The notes under the pieces: generated by a model
Databases searched by the model: none
Told to the model about the DNA's origin: nothing
What the model saw: the letters and a program-made list of their open reading frames with translations, nothing else
Shown: piece by piece, positions 47,427-56,787 of the stretch
Layout of the letters: the number at the start of each line of letters is the position of its first letter
How positions within the stretch are numbered: the first letter of the stretch is position 1
Source: an uncultured Bacteriovoracaceae bacterium
Lineage (GTDB): Bacteria; Bdellovibrionota; Bacteriovoracia; Bacteriovoracales; Bacteriovoracaceae
Reading direction: 5' to 3'
DNA: 64,000 nucleotides
Assembly: GCA_938034385.1 (NCBI GenBank)
Contig: CALHLC010000030.1
Coordinates: 22,624-86,623, forward strand
Position numbers and translations under genes: made by a program

Positions 47427-48131
47427 TTAGATTCTCATATTTAAAAGTGACTGTACATGTCCCATAGCATAACTGCATGCAGTGGGAGATCGCATTATGT
47501 TTGTCCCAGCATAGATTTCTATGAGCTTATCAAGCTTTCTAAACAGAGTTATTTCTTGTTGAGAAAAACCTCCCTCTGGCCCGATTACAACTAAACATTT
47601 TCCATTAACCTTTTTGGTTAATTTTTCATCCTCATTGCTAACAGAATTAAACAATATAATTGTTTCATACTGACTAAGATCTATCTCTTTAAAACTTTTA
47701 AATTCATTTATTTCTAACTCATATTTTGAATTAGATTGCTCATAAGAACTTTTTAATATTTTTTGAAGTTTTTCAGATTTTAAAGCCTGTTTTTGTGAAT
47801 AATCTGATTCAAATAAATGAACTCTACCATAACCACATTCTACTGTCTTTTTTATGGCCTCTGTTAAAGCATCTTTTTTTATAAATGACAGAGCGAGATC
47901 AATCTTTGAATTTATTGGAGTCTTTTTAATTTTTCCGGTTCTTACTATTAAATCATTTCTATTAATAATACTAACCTGGCTAAGACAACTCTCACCCAAA
48001 CCATTCAGAAGCAATATTTCTTCATCAACTTTAATTCTTAAGACATTTTTTAAATGATGGAAATCTTCATTCTTTATAATAATTTCTGAATTTTCTTTGA
48101 AATCGTGATGTTTTAAAAAAAGTGCTCTCAC
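47427..48131 (-). CDS. rsmE: 16S rRNA m3U1498 methyltransferase RsmE
   Basis: The 234-residue SPOUT-fold methyltransferase has an N-terminal PUA-like domain (HHLKNVLRIKVDEEILLLNG). The C-terminal knot region reads LVVIGPEGGFSQQEI followed by NIMRSPTACSYAMG (usually LR.ETA), slightly diverged. It follows prmA by three bases, the usual prmA-rsmE pairing. Confidence 0.92.
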   Translation of the reverse strand: MRALFLKHHDFKENSEIIIKNEDFHHLKNVLRIKVDEEILLLNGLGESCLSQVSIINRNDLIVRTGKIKKTPINSKIDLALSFIKKDALTEAIKKTVECGYGRVHLFESDYSQKQALKSEKLQKILKSSYEQSNSKYELEINEFKSFKEIDLSQYETIILFNSVSNEDEKLTKKVNGKCLVVIGPEGGFSQQEITLFRKLDKLIEIYAGTNIMRSPTACSYAMGHVQSLLNMRI

Positions 48132-48134
48132 TTT

Positions 48135-49052
48135 TTAGGCCTTCTTCATTAACAACGCAACCCAATCATTTTCTATTCTCTCTGAAACGTAGCTATATCC
48201 TTGAGTAGAAAAATGATTTATAATTTCATCTTTTTGCTCAATTAATATTCCAGAAAAAATAATATTATTTGCATTCAATCCAACAAGAAAGTCAGCTTCC
48301 ATTAAAATCACATGCTTTAAAATGTTTGCAAAAACTAAATCATAGGATCTTTTTTTTATCTCATTTTTTAATTCACTTTCAAAAACACAATAATTTTTAA
48401 GTTCATTTAGTTCTAGGTTTATTCTTGTATTTTCAACCGCTGCATTATCAATATCATAATAAGTTGCATGGCTAGAAAATTGCTTTTGATGACCTATTCC
48501 TAAAATTCCAGATCCACATCCAAAATCTAAAATTGATTCAATTTTCTCATTTTCTAGATCAGCTAAAATCTCAAGACATTGCCTACTAGTTTCATGAGTC
48601 CCCGTTCCAAAACCTTGTCCAGGATAAATATAAATCTCATTTTGATTATTTTTCTTTTTTTCCCAAGAAGGAACTATTTTAAGATTTCTATATTTTAAAT
48701 CAATAACCTTATAATGCTTTTTCCACTCATCAGACCAATCTAGATTATCCTCATTTTTAATAGAATAAATCCGTCCCGTTTCATTTCGTAAGTATTCAGT
48801 AAAGTGCTGGGCCTTATTAATATCAGTGAAGTAAATTTTTTTATTTTTCGAATTTATCAATTTTTCTAAATCTTCAAAGGATTGTGGATCTAAATCTCCA
48901 CCACAATAGCTCAAATCACCAAGTTCTTGATCAATCTCAGCCTCAGTTAACTCTCCTTCATAGACAAATTCGATACCAAATTTAAGAAGGTCAATATTGA
49001 GCTCATTTAACTGAGAGCTCTCTAAATCAATGTAATAATAGTTATCCACCAA
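48135..49052 (-). CDS. prmA: ribosomal protein L11 methyltransferase PrmA
   Basis: This 305-residue SAM-dependent enzyme trimethylates ribosomal protein L11. The N-terminal L11-recognition domain is followed by IYPGQGFGTGTHETSRQCLE, motif I ILDFGCGSGILGIGHQ and the NIL motif VFANILKHVIL. The start is TTG 49052 or GTG 49049; no ATG is suitably placed. Confidence 0.93.
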   Translation of the reverse strand: MVDNYYYIDLESSQLNELNIDLLKFGIEFVYEGELTEAEIDQELGDLSYCGGDLDPQSFEDLEKLINSKNKKIYFTDINKAQHFTEYLRNETGRIYSIKNEDNLDWSDEWKKHYKVIDLKYRNLKIVPSWEKKKNNQNEIYIYPGQGFGTGTHETSRQCLEILADLENEKIESILDFGCGSGILGIGHQKQFSSHATYYDIDNAAVENTRINLELNELKNYCVFESELKNEIKKRSYDLVFANILKHVILMEADFLVGLNANNIIFSGILIEQKDEIINHFSTQGYSYVSERIENDWVALLMKKA

Positions 49053-49167
49053 GCCATCTTGCTCTACATGCTATTTCTAGTCAATTTCACCATATTCAAA
49101 GGTATAAATTTTATAGTCACCTCAATTCTAGCTGGATAATTATCTAAAATTGTACTACAAATCCAAT

Positions 49168-49851
49168 ATGTACATAGTAGGGATTGCCGGAGGCTCAGGC
49201 TCTGGAAAAACCACATTTACAAAAAAAGTTATAGAACGATTAAATTCGGAAGATGTAGCTATCTTATCTATGGATTCTTACTACCTTCCTGACCAGCCAA
49301 AGGCCAACTTAACAGATTCTGGGAAAGCCAACTTTGATCACCCTGAAGCATTTGATTGGGAACTATTATTTGAACATTTGCATACTCTTAAATCTGGTAA
49401 ACCTATAGAATCACCAATCTATGATTTTACGATGAGCAAAAGAGTTGCAAATAAATCTACCAATATCTATCCTACAAAGATTTTAGTATTTGAAGGAATC
49501 TTTGCTCTTTATGATAAAAGAATAAGAGAAATTAGTGATATAAAGTGCTTTTTAAATGTTGATGCTGATATTAGATTCATTAGAAGGCTTCATAGAGATA
49601 TCCAAGATAGAGGTCGTTCGATGAACTCTGTTATCTCACAATATTACGAAACAGTTAGACCTATGTATCAAAAATATCTTCACCCTCAGAAGCAATTTGC
49701 TGACTTTATTATAGGTGAAGAATCTGATACCGCAGCTGATATTCTTTGTGCAAAATTAGTTGAGCAATGTAGTGATAATAAGTTAACTCCAATTCCTCAA
49801 AGTCCAAGTATGGACAAAGAAACTCAAAACCTTAGCTCTCTTCTGTCTTAG
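49168..49851 (+). CDS. udk: uridine kinase
   Basis: The 227-residue P-loop enzyme phosphorylates uridine/cytidine in pyrimidine salvage. It has Walker A GIAGGSGSGKTT, then SMDSYYLPD, NFDHPEAFDWELL, and the lid RRLHRDIQDRGRS. The ATG at 49168 gives the usual N-terminus; a TTG at 49150 adds six extra residues. No strong ribosome-binding site is seen. It is divergent from prmA. Confidence 0.94.
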   Translation: MYIVGIAGGSGSGKTTFTKKVIERLNSEDVAILSMDSYYLPDQPKANLTDSGKANFDHPEAFDWELLFEHLHTLKSGKPIESPIYDFTMSKRVANKSTNIYPTKILVFEGIFALYDKRIREISDIKCFLNVDADIRFIRRLHRDIQDRGRSMNSVISQYYETVRPMYQKYLHPQKQFADFIIGEESDTAADILCAKLVEQCSDNKLTPIPQSPSMDKETQNLSSLLS

Positions 49852-49919
49852 TTACAACTCAAATAACAAATTCTCAGTTTCTCATTGAATCCTCACTCAT
49901 TTAATGTCACCTTTAAAAT

Positions 49920-51479
49920 ATGAAAGATATCGAAATAAACTATGATTTATGTTTCACTCCAATTGGAGGTGTAGGCCAAATTGGTGGAAATATGAGCTTA
50001 TTTGAAACAAACAATACAGGGATTATTATTGATTCTGGTACATTGTTTCCTAGAGATAAAGTCTTAGGAATTAATTACTTAATTCCAGATTACTCAGACG
50101 TAGATTTTACAAAGTTCAATCATATTCTCATTACTCACTCACATGAAGATCATATTGGAGGATTAGACTTATTATTAAAAAGAGCTCCTCATTTAAAAAT
50201 TTATGCTTCACCTTATACTTCTATCGTAATTAAAAACAAGCTTAAAAGGTCTATAGATATTCAAGTCATTCATCATCTTGAAACACTAAATATTGGAGAC
50301 TTTGAAATAATCCCTTTTGAAGTAGATCATTCAACAGCAGACACATTTGGATTTTATTTAAAAGCAAATAGCCAATCAATCATATTTGCCTCTGATTTTA
50401 AATGTCACAAAGACTCAGAAAATACACTCTCGGCCTTAAAAAAAATATCTAATGTTTCAAAAGGTTCAAATCACTTTCTAAGTTTGCTAGATAGTACAAG
50501 TGTTAGATCTACTGGTTTTACAACTCGAGAAATTGAAGTCCGTCCAGATCTAAAAAAACTTTTATCTAGGAATAAGAGGTCATTATTAACCATGTTTTCA
50601 TCAAATATTCACCGTTTGAAAACAATTTGTGAAATAGCAAAAGAAATAGATAAGAAAGTTTTATTGTATGGAAGATCCATGCACTTTAGTTTTAAATGTG
50701 CCGTTGAAGCTAGGATCTTAAAACCTAGTCACGCTGAAGACATTGAGGATTATCCAAATATCACAAAAGAGCATATTGTTTTAGCTTCTGGTTGTCAGGG
50801 TAACTTCAGATCTACTCTTAAAAATATCTCAAAAGGTGTTTCTAAATTTTTTCAAATTGAAAAAAATGATCAAGTTATCTTTAGCTCCAGTATAATCCCT
50901 GGTAATGAAAAAGAAATCCAAGGCGTTTATAATGCTTTTGTTGAACAAGGTGCAGATATTTTAACCTACAAAGATTATAAAATTCATTGTTCTGGCCACG
51001 CGGCTCAAGAAGATTTGAAATTACTTATCAAAAATCTCCCTATTACCCACCATGTTCCCATTCATGGTGAGACCTTCTTACTTAAGAAAAACTTTGAATT
51101 TATCAGTGAACAATTTAAAAGTATTACAACTAAGTGGATTAGAGATTTTGATACATTATATTTAAAAAATACAGAGCTCTATATAAAAGACAATCCTCCT
51201 AAAAAGCCACTCCTTATTAATTACGCAAAGAATGAAATTCCTAGATCAATTATTTCTCAAAGAAGAAAAATTGCTGAAAATGGTATTGCTGTTGTAAATA
51301 TTGATACTCTTAAATTTTCTGTTTATGGAGTAAGCTTGGAAGATGATCTCATAAATAGAGTTGAAAGCTCGATAAATAAAAAGTTCTCCCGACAAAGAGA
51401 CACTGAAGATTTAAGAGTTTTTACTAGGCAATTACTTCATAAAATCCTAGGATATAGGCCAGTTGTTATAGTTAATTAA
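49920..51479 (+). CDS. rnj: ribonuclease J
   Basis: This 519-residue metallo-beta-lactamase/beta-CASP nuclease acts in RNA decay and maturation. The metal motif is ILITHSHEDHIGGLDLL (HxHxDH). EVDHSTADTFGFYL, the beta-CASP region, and HCSGHAAQEDL with VPIHGETFLL complete the active site. The C-terminal domain is shorter than in Bacillus RNase J (about 555). No Shine-Dalgarno is evident upstream of the ATG. Confidence 0.93.
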   Translation: MKDIEINYDLCFTPIGGVGQIGGNMSLFETNNTGIIIDSGTLFPRDKVLGINYLIPDYSDVDFTKFNHILITHSHEDHIGGLDLLLKRAPHLKIYASPYTSIVIKNKLKRSIDIQVIHHLETLNIGDFEIIPFEVDHSTADTFGFYLKANSQSIIFASDFKCHKDSENTLSALKKISNVSKGSNHFLSLLDSTSVRSTGFTTREIEVRPDLKKLLSRNKRSLLTMFSSNIHRLKTICEIAKEIDKKVLLYGRSMHFSFKCAVEARILKPSHAEDIEDYPNITKEHIVLASGCQGNFRSTLKNISKGVSKFFQIEKNDQVIFSSSIIPGNEKEIQGVYNAFVEQGADILTYKDYKIHCSGHAAQEDLKLLIKNLPITHHVPIHGETFLLKKNFEFISEQFKSITTKWIRDFDTLYLKNTELYIKDNPPKKPLLINYAKNEIPRSIISQRRKIAENGIAVVNIDTLKFSVYGVSLEDDLINRVESSINKKFSRQRDTEDLRVFTRQLLHKILGYRPVVIVN

Positions 51480-51493
51480 GGATTTTTCACATC

Positions 51494-51530
51494 AAACTAA
51501 ATAGCCTAGTTTTTTTGGCATTTTATTTTT
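51494..51530 (+). repeat. 37-nt element, copy 1, with terminator-like hairpin
   Basis: The sequence is 33/37 identical to 56788-56824. It contains a perfect 6-bp stem (AAACTA / TAGTTT) with loop AATAGCC, followed by a T-run. It lies 15 bases after the rnj stop, so it could terminate rnj. Its copy in front of the LRR remnant suggests it may also belong to the upstream region of the LRR genes. Confidence 0.65.
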
Positions 51531-51574
51531 CACCTCATTGTTCAAATCAAAGTAGTTAGAATTCATTAAAAAAA

Positions 51575-51604
51575 ATATTTGTATTAATATATTAATACAA
51601 ATAT
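51575..51604. promoter_or_regulatory. perfect 30-bp palindrome upstream of the LRR lipoprotein gene
   Basis: Each 15-base half (ATATTTGTATTAATA and its reverse complement) is perfect, with no spacer, in the 171-base gap between rnj and the LRR gene. It could be an operator for a dimeric regulator or form a long AT hairpin; the sequence alone does not decide. Confidence 0.6.
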
Positions 51605-51613
51605 CGAAAAGAA

Positions 51614-51630
51614 TAAGAGTAACTCTCTTA
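51614..51630. promoter_or_regulatory. small dyad in the LRR gene leader
   Basis: TAAGAG and CTCTTA form a perfect 6-bp inverted repeat around TAACT, nine bases after the 30-bp palindrome and nine bases before the AAGGGA ribosome-binding site. It could form a leader hairpin that influences translation of the lipoprotein gene. Confidence 0.4.
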
Positions 51631-51650
51631 ACTAAAGCAAGGGACGTTTT

Positions 51651-54600
51651 ATTTTATATAGAATCACTATTTTATTAACTTTCTTATTAGCCTCATGTAT
51701 GTCAGCTAACAATAGTACCAATGTAGTGTTTAAAGGATTTATTGACTTTGAAGGTCCTGTTACCCTTGAAGATACTAGTGGAGTGATTCAATCTCAAAGT
51801 TTTAATAATTTTAATTGTGTTCCATCTGCAAGAGAAATAGTTCACCTGAATGGATATTGTGCTCCTGATAACACAGATATTGAAATTTCATCAAATGATA
51901 TGATTCCTAGTAAAACCACTTGTGTTTGTACAAATGGACAATATAGTTGTGGACCAGTTCAATTTCCAGGTAACTTACAAAACTCTCTAAATCCTATGAT
52001 AAGTATTCAAAATGCAAGCTTTGCTCATACAAATCAAATTCAGGGCAAAGCTCTGAATATTTGTGCAAATGATTTAGAAACAAATATTACAGTTAGTGAG
52101 TCAAAGCCAGCTATTGGAGAAACAATTTCTTTTACAGTTTCAAGTACAAATCATGGACCTGGAGATCTTACAAATACTAATATGGTTAGTAAATTGCCTG
52201 TTGGACTAAATTATGTTTCACACATAGCAAGCCATGGTACTTATGATCAAGCTACTGGGAAATGGAGCATTGGTGACTTTGAAAATGAGTCTCTTAAAAC
52301 TCTTGAGATCACAGCACAAGTTGATATGGGAGTAACAGCGAGCTCAATTTTAACTAAAGTAACAGATATTCAATTTGATCAAATCGATAATATTAATAAT
52401 GATAACTTAGAAGCAATTATTAGCTTATGTCCTCAAGAAACATTGAATTTAACTTTTAATGCTATTGCTGGTGACTTAGATGCACGAGTTAGAATTCTCT
52501 CATTGGGATTACCTTTCAATATAGACTGGGGAGATAGTAACAATGAACCAATTAGTGGGACTTTAGATCATAGCTATAGCTCTACTGGAGTAAAAAACAT
52601 TTCAATTACTGGTTGTATGGCAGACATGGCTACTCTTGATTTATACCAAGGTGGAGCTGCTAACATTGTTGATAGTTATTTTAGTGGTTCTTTACCTAAT
52701 ATTTCTTCTATGACAAATCTTCAATCATTGCGACTAATGCATCATGAATTTAGTGGGACAATTCCTCCAGGTTACTTTGATAACAACATAGAGTTAACTG
52801 ATTTTAGTTTCCACAACAATCAAATTACTGGCACTATTCCTACAGGTTTACTTAATAATAATACAAAACTTATCAATGCAATCTTTTCTACAAATCAAAT
52901 AAGTGGCACCATCCCAGTCAGCTTTATTGATAACAATCTAACTTTAGAAGTATTCAGTCTTGCTCAAAACAATTTAACAGGGACCATTCCTTTAAATCTT
53001 TTTAACAACAATGCTAAATTAAGGACCATACACCTCCATCAAAATCAACTTAGTGGTACCTTACCTTCTACAATTGTTACTAATAATATTGATTTAGAAA
53101 ATTTAACTTTTTCTAATAATCAATTCTCTGGTTCTATACCAGCAGGAATTTTTGACAACAATGCAAAACTAGAAGTTTTAAGACTTGAACATAATCAATT
53201 TAATAATGGATTATCTTCAACTATTTTCTCTAATAATCCAGCATTAACCCATCTCACTTTTCATCAAAACCAATTTAATGGTCCTCTACCTTCTGGGATC
53301 TTTGATAATAATGTTAACCTTATTCATTTACTATTTCATAATAATCAAATTACTGGCTCACCAAATGGATTCTTTGATAATAATACTTCACTAGAATGGC
53401 TCTCTTTTGCTAACAATCAATTCAGTGGGACTTTATCAAATTCTATTTTTGATAATAACCCAAATCTTACACATCTAACTTTTCATGGAAACTTACTGAA
53501 TGGAGCACTACCTACAGGAGTTTTTGATAACAATACAGCTTTAGAAAATTTAGTTTTCCACAATAATCAATTTAGTGGAGCTCTACCTGCTGGAGTTTAT
53601 GATAACAATACATCTCTAGAGTGGCTAAGTTTTGCTCATAATCAATTTAATGGATCTTTATCATCAACATTGTTTTCTAGTAATCCAAGTCTTGTCCACC
53701 TAAGTTTTCAAGGAAATGAATTCTCAGGAGCTATGCCGGTAAATCTATTTAGTAATAATCTAGATTTAGAGCACTTAATTTTCCATAACAATAATTTAAC
53801 AACTGGAACAAGCTTAGCAAATAACAATAAATTAATTTACTTAAATGCAATCAATAACAATTTTAACGTAAGCAGTATTAATAATTTCTTAATCGACCTA
53901 GAAGCTAACGGTGCACCAGGATCACCTCTTGCAACTTTAGGTTTTCAAATGCATCAACAAATACCACTCGCTGCTCCTTCTGGAGCTGGTCTAACAGCTA
54001 AAAACAATATGATCACAGCAGGAAAAAATGTTCTCACTGATTTAAACACTGCTCCTGTTATAAGCGATATTACAAATAAGTCTACAGCTGAAGATATCTT
54101 TATTGATGTGCCATTTACTATCACAGATACAACTAATCCTCTTAATTGCTCGACTAATGTTGCAGCAACTGGAGTAGATTCACTTCTCATCTCAAGTATA
54201 ACCTTTTCAGGAACTGCTCCAAATTGTGTTGCTAGAATTACTCCAGTTAGTGATGCCAATGGAACTGACAGTGCCATTACTTTTACTGTTTCAGATGGTT
54301 CTCTTTCAGACTCAGACAGCTTCGATTTAACAATTACTCCAACAAACGATGATCCTGTTATCAGTGATATTACAAATACATCTACCCCGGAAGATACATT
54401 TATAGACATCTCTTTTATGATCACAGATATAGACAATACTCTTAATTGCTCAACCGATGTTACTGCAACTGGAGTAGATACACTTCTTGTAGCAAGCATT
54501 AATTTTTCAGGAACTGCTCCATTATGTTCTGCAAGAATTACTCCTGTGGCAGAAGCTTCAGGTATTGATGCTGGAATTATATTTGAAGTTTCAGATGGAA

Positions 54601-56774
54601 CTCTTTCAGATACAGATAGTTTTGACCTAACTATTACAGCTGTTAATGATCCACCAGAGATCAGTGATATCTCTAATCAAAGTACACCGGCGAATACTTT
54701 CATCGATATTTCTTTCACCATAAATGATTCTGACAACAATTTAAATTGTTCTAGCGATGTAAGTGCTAGTGGTGTTGATACGGGTTTAATTGATACTATT
54801 GTTTTTTCCGGAACGGCACCAAGTTGTAATGCAAGAATTACTCCTCTTAACAATCAAACGGGTATTGACTCTTCTATAATCTTTACTGTTACTGATGGTA
54901 TGTATAGTGATTCAGATAGCTTTGATCTTGATATTCAATGTGCAAATGAAACATTGAATCTAGCTTTCAATGTTGTTGCTGGTGATCTTGAAGGAAAAGT
55001 TGAAGTTACAAGTATAGGTGATCCTTTAAATATTGACTGGGGAGATGGAAATAGTGAGTCGATAAATGGAAGCTTAACCCATACTTATTCTTCCATTGGA
55101 ACTAAAAATATTGCCATCTCTGGGTGCTTTAAAGATATTTCTGAGCTAGATCTTTATCAATCAACGTCTAGTAGTGACAGTTACTTTAATGGCTCTATTC
55201 CCAACATCTCTTCGATGGTTAATCTTAGTGCTTTATATCTCGGTTATAATGAATTTAGTGGATCACTACCTGCTGGAGCTTTTGATAACAATACCAATAT
55301 TAGAATTCTAAGTATAAGAGAGAACATGTTTAGTGGTACATTACCTCCAAATATTTTTGAGCATAACTCCTTACTTCTCAGTCTAAACTTAATAAATAAT
55401 CAATTTAATGGGACATTACCTTCAGGAGTTTTTGACAACAATATTAACCTTACTCAATTATATCTATCTAATAATCAATTCAGTGGAACACTACCCACAG
55501 GAATTTTTGACAATAATACTGCCCTTGATTCTTTATGGCTTCAAGGAAATCAATTCAGCGGTTCTTTGCCCGCTGGAGTATTTGATAACAACACTGCATT
55601 AACAAGACTGCATTTTAATGGAAATCAATTCAGTGGCGCACTACCTACCGGTATCTTTGATAATAATACTGCTCTTACCCTTTTATACTTTAATCAAAAT
55701 CAATTCAGCGGTTCATTGCCGGCTGGAGTATTTGATAACAACACTGCCCTTAAAAATCTTTATTTTCAATCAAATCAATTCAGTGGTACTCTACCTACAG
55801 GAATTTTTGATAATAATACTGCCCTGAAGTCTTTATGGTTTCAAGGAAATCAATTCAGCGGTTCATTGCCTGCTGGAGTATTCGATAATAACATTAACCT
55901 TACTCAATTATATCTATCTAATAATCAATTCAGTGGAACACTACCCACAGGAATTTTTGATAATAATACTGCCCTTGATTCTTTATGGCTTCAAGCAAAT
56001 CAGTTCAGTGGTTCATTGCCGGCTGGAGTATTTGATAACAACACTGCCCTTAAAAATCTTTATTTTCAATCAAATCAGTTCAGTGGGGCATTACCTCCCA
56101 ATCTATTTGATAACAATACTGCCTTACGCACACTTCAAATGGGGGACAATCAATTCAATGGTGCACTACCTACTGGAGTTTTTGATAATAATACTGCCCT
56201 AATTACTCTTTCGTTTAAGTATAATCAGTTCAGTGGAGCATTACCTTCAGCTCTCTTCGACAAAAACACCGCTCTTAAAAGTCTTACTTTCTCTAATAAT
56301 CTATTTAGTGGACCACTACCTTTAGAAATATTTAAGAATAATACTTCTTTAACTCATCTAGCTTTTCAATCAAACCAGTTTAGTGGAACTTTGCCTTCAG
56401 GCCTTTTTGACAACAACACTGATCTTTCTACTCTCTACTTTATGCAAAATCAATTTAGCGGAGCTATGCCAGTTGGACTTTTCAATAACAACACTGCTCT
56501 TTCTGACCTTAGATTCAGTTCAAATCAATTTACAACAGGAACAAGTTTACTTAACAACAACAAGCTAACTATGTTACATATAACTGGTAACAACTTTGAC
56601 ACTATTGATATTAATAATTTCCTTATTGATCTAGATACAAGCAATGCTCCCGGAACAGGCTTCTTAGGATTTAATCTTTCAGGTCAAAGCCCTTCTGCCC
56701 CTCCAAGTGGAGCAGGCCTAACTGCAAAAACCAACATGATCAATGTAAAAGGTATAAATGTTATAACAGATTAA
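51651..56774 (+). CDS. giant leucine-rich-repeat surface lipoprotein, apparent ATT start
   Basis: Read from ATT 51651, the product is 1707 residues and begins (M)LYRITILLTFLLASC, a lipoprotein signal with lipobox LASC. AAGGGA lies six bases before ATT, and no ATG, GTG or TTG occurs in frame before the cysteine; the first ATG (51699) falls after it. Approximate layout: DUF11-like domain 142-243; a PKD/BspA-like cap with IDWGDS 262-326; LRR array 350-737; end cap (NNFLIDL, PSGAGLTAKNNM) 740-798; three cadherin/VCBS-like repeats 799-1098; a second cap (IDWGDG) 1099-1163; second LRR array 1180-1637; second end cap 1647-1707. The LRR unit is about 25 residues (FDNNTALxxLxFxxNQFSG then xLPxG), plant-type in pattern. 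Probably a surface adhesin; function is inference. Confidence 0.8.
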   Translation: MLYRITILLTFLLASCMSANNSTNVVFKGFIDFEGPVTLEDTSGVIQSQSFNNFNCVPSAREIVHLNGYCAPDNTDIEISSNDMIPSKTTCVCTNGQYSCGPVQFPGNLQNSLNPMISIQNASFAHTNQIQGKALNICANDLETNITVSESKPAIGETISFTVSSTNHGPGDLTNTNMVSKLPVGLNYVSHIASHGTYDQATGKWSIGDFENESLKTLEITAQVDMGVTASSILTKVTDIQFDQIDNINNDNLEAIISLCPQETLNLTFNAIAGDLDARVRILSLGLPFNIDWGDSNNEPISGTLDHSYSSTGVKNISITGCMADMATLDLYQGGAANIVDSYFSGSLPNISSMTNLQSLRLMHHEFSGTIPPGYFDNNIELTDFSFHNNQITGTIPTGLLNNNTKLINAIFSTNQISGTIPVSFIDNNLTLEVFSLAQNNLTGTIPLNLFNNNAKLRTIHLHQNQLSGTLPSTIVTNNIDLENLTFSNNQFSGSIPAGIFDNNAKLEVLRLEHNQFNNGLSSTIFSNNPALTHLTFHQNQFNGPLPSGIFDNNVNLIHLLFHNNQITGSPNGFFDNNTSLEWLSFANNQFSGTLSNSIFDNNPNLTHLTFHGNLLNGALPTGVFDNNTALENLVFHNNQFSGALPAGVYDNNTSLEWLSFAHNQFNGSLSSTLFSSNPSLVHLSFQGNEFSGAMPVNLFSNNLDLEHLIFHNNNLTTGTSLANNNKLIYLNAINNNFNVSSINNFLIDLEANGAPGSPLATLGFQMHQQIPLAAPSGAGLTAKNNMITAGKNVLTDLNTAPVISDITNKSTAEDIFIDVPFTITDTTNPLNCSTNVAATGVDSLLISSITFSGTAPNCVARITPVSDANGTDSAITFTVSDGSLSDSDSFDLTITPTNDDPVISDITNTSTPEDTFIDISFMITDIDNTLNCSTDVTATGVDTLLVASINFSGTAPLCSARITPVAEASGIDAGIIFEVSDGTLSDTDSFDLTITAVNDPPEISDISNQSTPANTFIDISFTINDSDNNLNCSSDVSASGVDTGLIDTIVFSGTAPSCNARITPLNNQTGIDSSIIFTVTDGMYSDSDSFDLDIQCANETLNLAFNVVAGDLEGKVEVTSIGDPLNIDWGDGNSESINGSLTHTYSSIGTKNIAISGCFKDISELDLYQSTSSSDSYFNGSIPNISSMVNLSALYLGYNEFSGSLPAGAFDNNTNIRILSIRENMFSGTLPPNIFEHNSLLLSLNLINNQFNGTLPSGVFDNNINLTQLYLSNNQFSGTLPTGIFDNNTALDSLWLQGNQFSGSLPAGVFDNNTALTRLHFNGNQFSGALPTGIFDNNTALTLLYFNQNQFSGSLPAGVFDNNTALKNLYFQSNQFSGTLPTGIFDNNTALKSLWFQGNQFSGSLPAGVFDNNINLTQLYLSNNQFSGTLPTGIFDNNTALDSLWLQANQFSGSLPAGVFDNNTALKNLYFQSNQFSGALPPNLFDNNTALRTLQMGDNQFNGALPTGVFDNNTALITLSFKYNQFSGALPSALFDKNTALKSLTFSNNLFSGPLPLEIFKNNTSLTHLAFQSNQFSGTLPSGLFDNNTDLSTLYFMQNQFSGAMPVGLFNNNTALSDLRFSSNQFTTGTSLLNNNKLTMLHITGNNFDTIDINNFLIDLDTSNAPGTGFLGFNLSGQSPSAPPSGAGLTAKTNMINVKGINVITD
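55250..56550 (+). repeat. 75-bp tandem DNA repeats encoding the second LRR array
   Basis: About 17-18 units of 75 bp (25 codons) occur head to tail. Some are nearly identical. The segment from 55443 recurs 450 bp later (from 55893) over about 100 bp with one difference. A block around 55735-55790 recurs 300 bp later with few changes. The offsets are exactly six and four units. This pattern indicates recent amplification or gene conversion and possible copy-number variation. Confidence 0.9.
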
Positions 56775-56787
56775 CTTTTTTTATATA

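Noticed and set aside
47404..47478. N-terminal extension of the RDD protein
   Set aside because: The downstream ATG has a strong ribosome-binding site, and the extension overlaps the end of rsmE.
53954..54499. A 181-codon minus-strand open frame in the cadherin-like repeats
   Set aside because: It lies antisense to a well-supported coding region and owes its length to repeated sequence; no start signal or recognisable product.
55408..56202. Several open reading frames in another plus-strand frame within the LRR array
   Set aside because: They recur because the DNA repeat unit is a multiple of three and keeps the alternative frame open; they have no ribosome-binding sites.
55250..56550. Regularly spaced repeats resembling a CRISPR array
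   Set aside because: The 75-bp periodicity is in frame with a long coding region, the intervening sequences encode LRR residues, and no cas genes are present.
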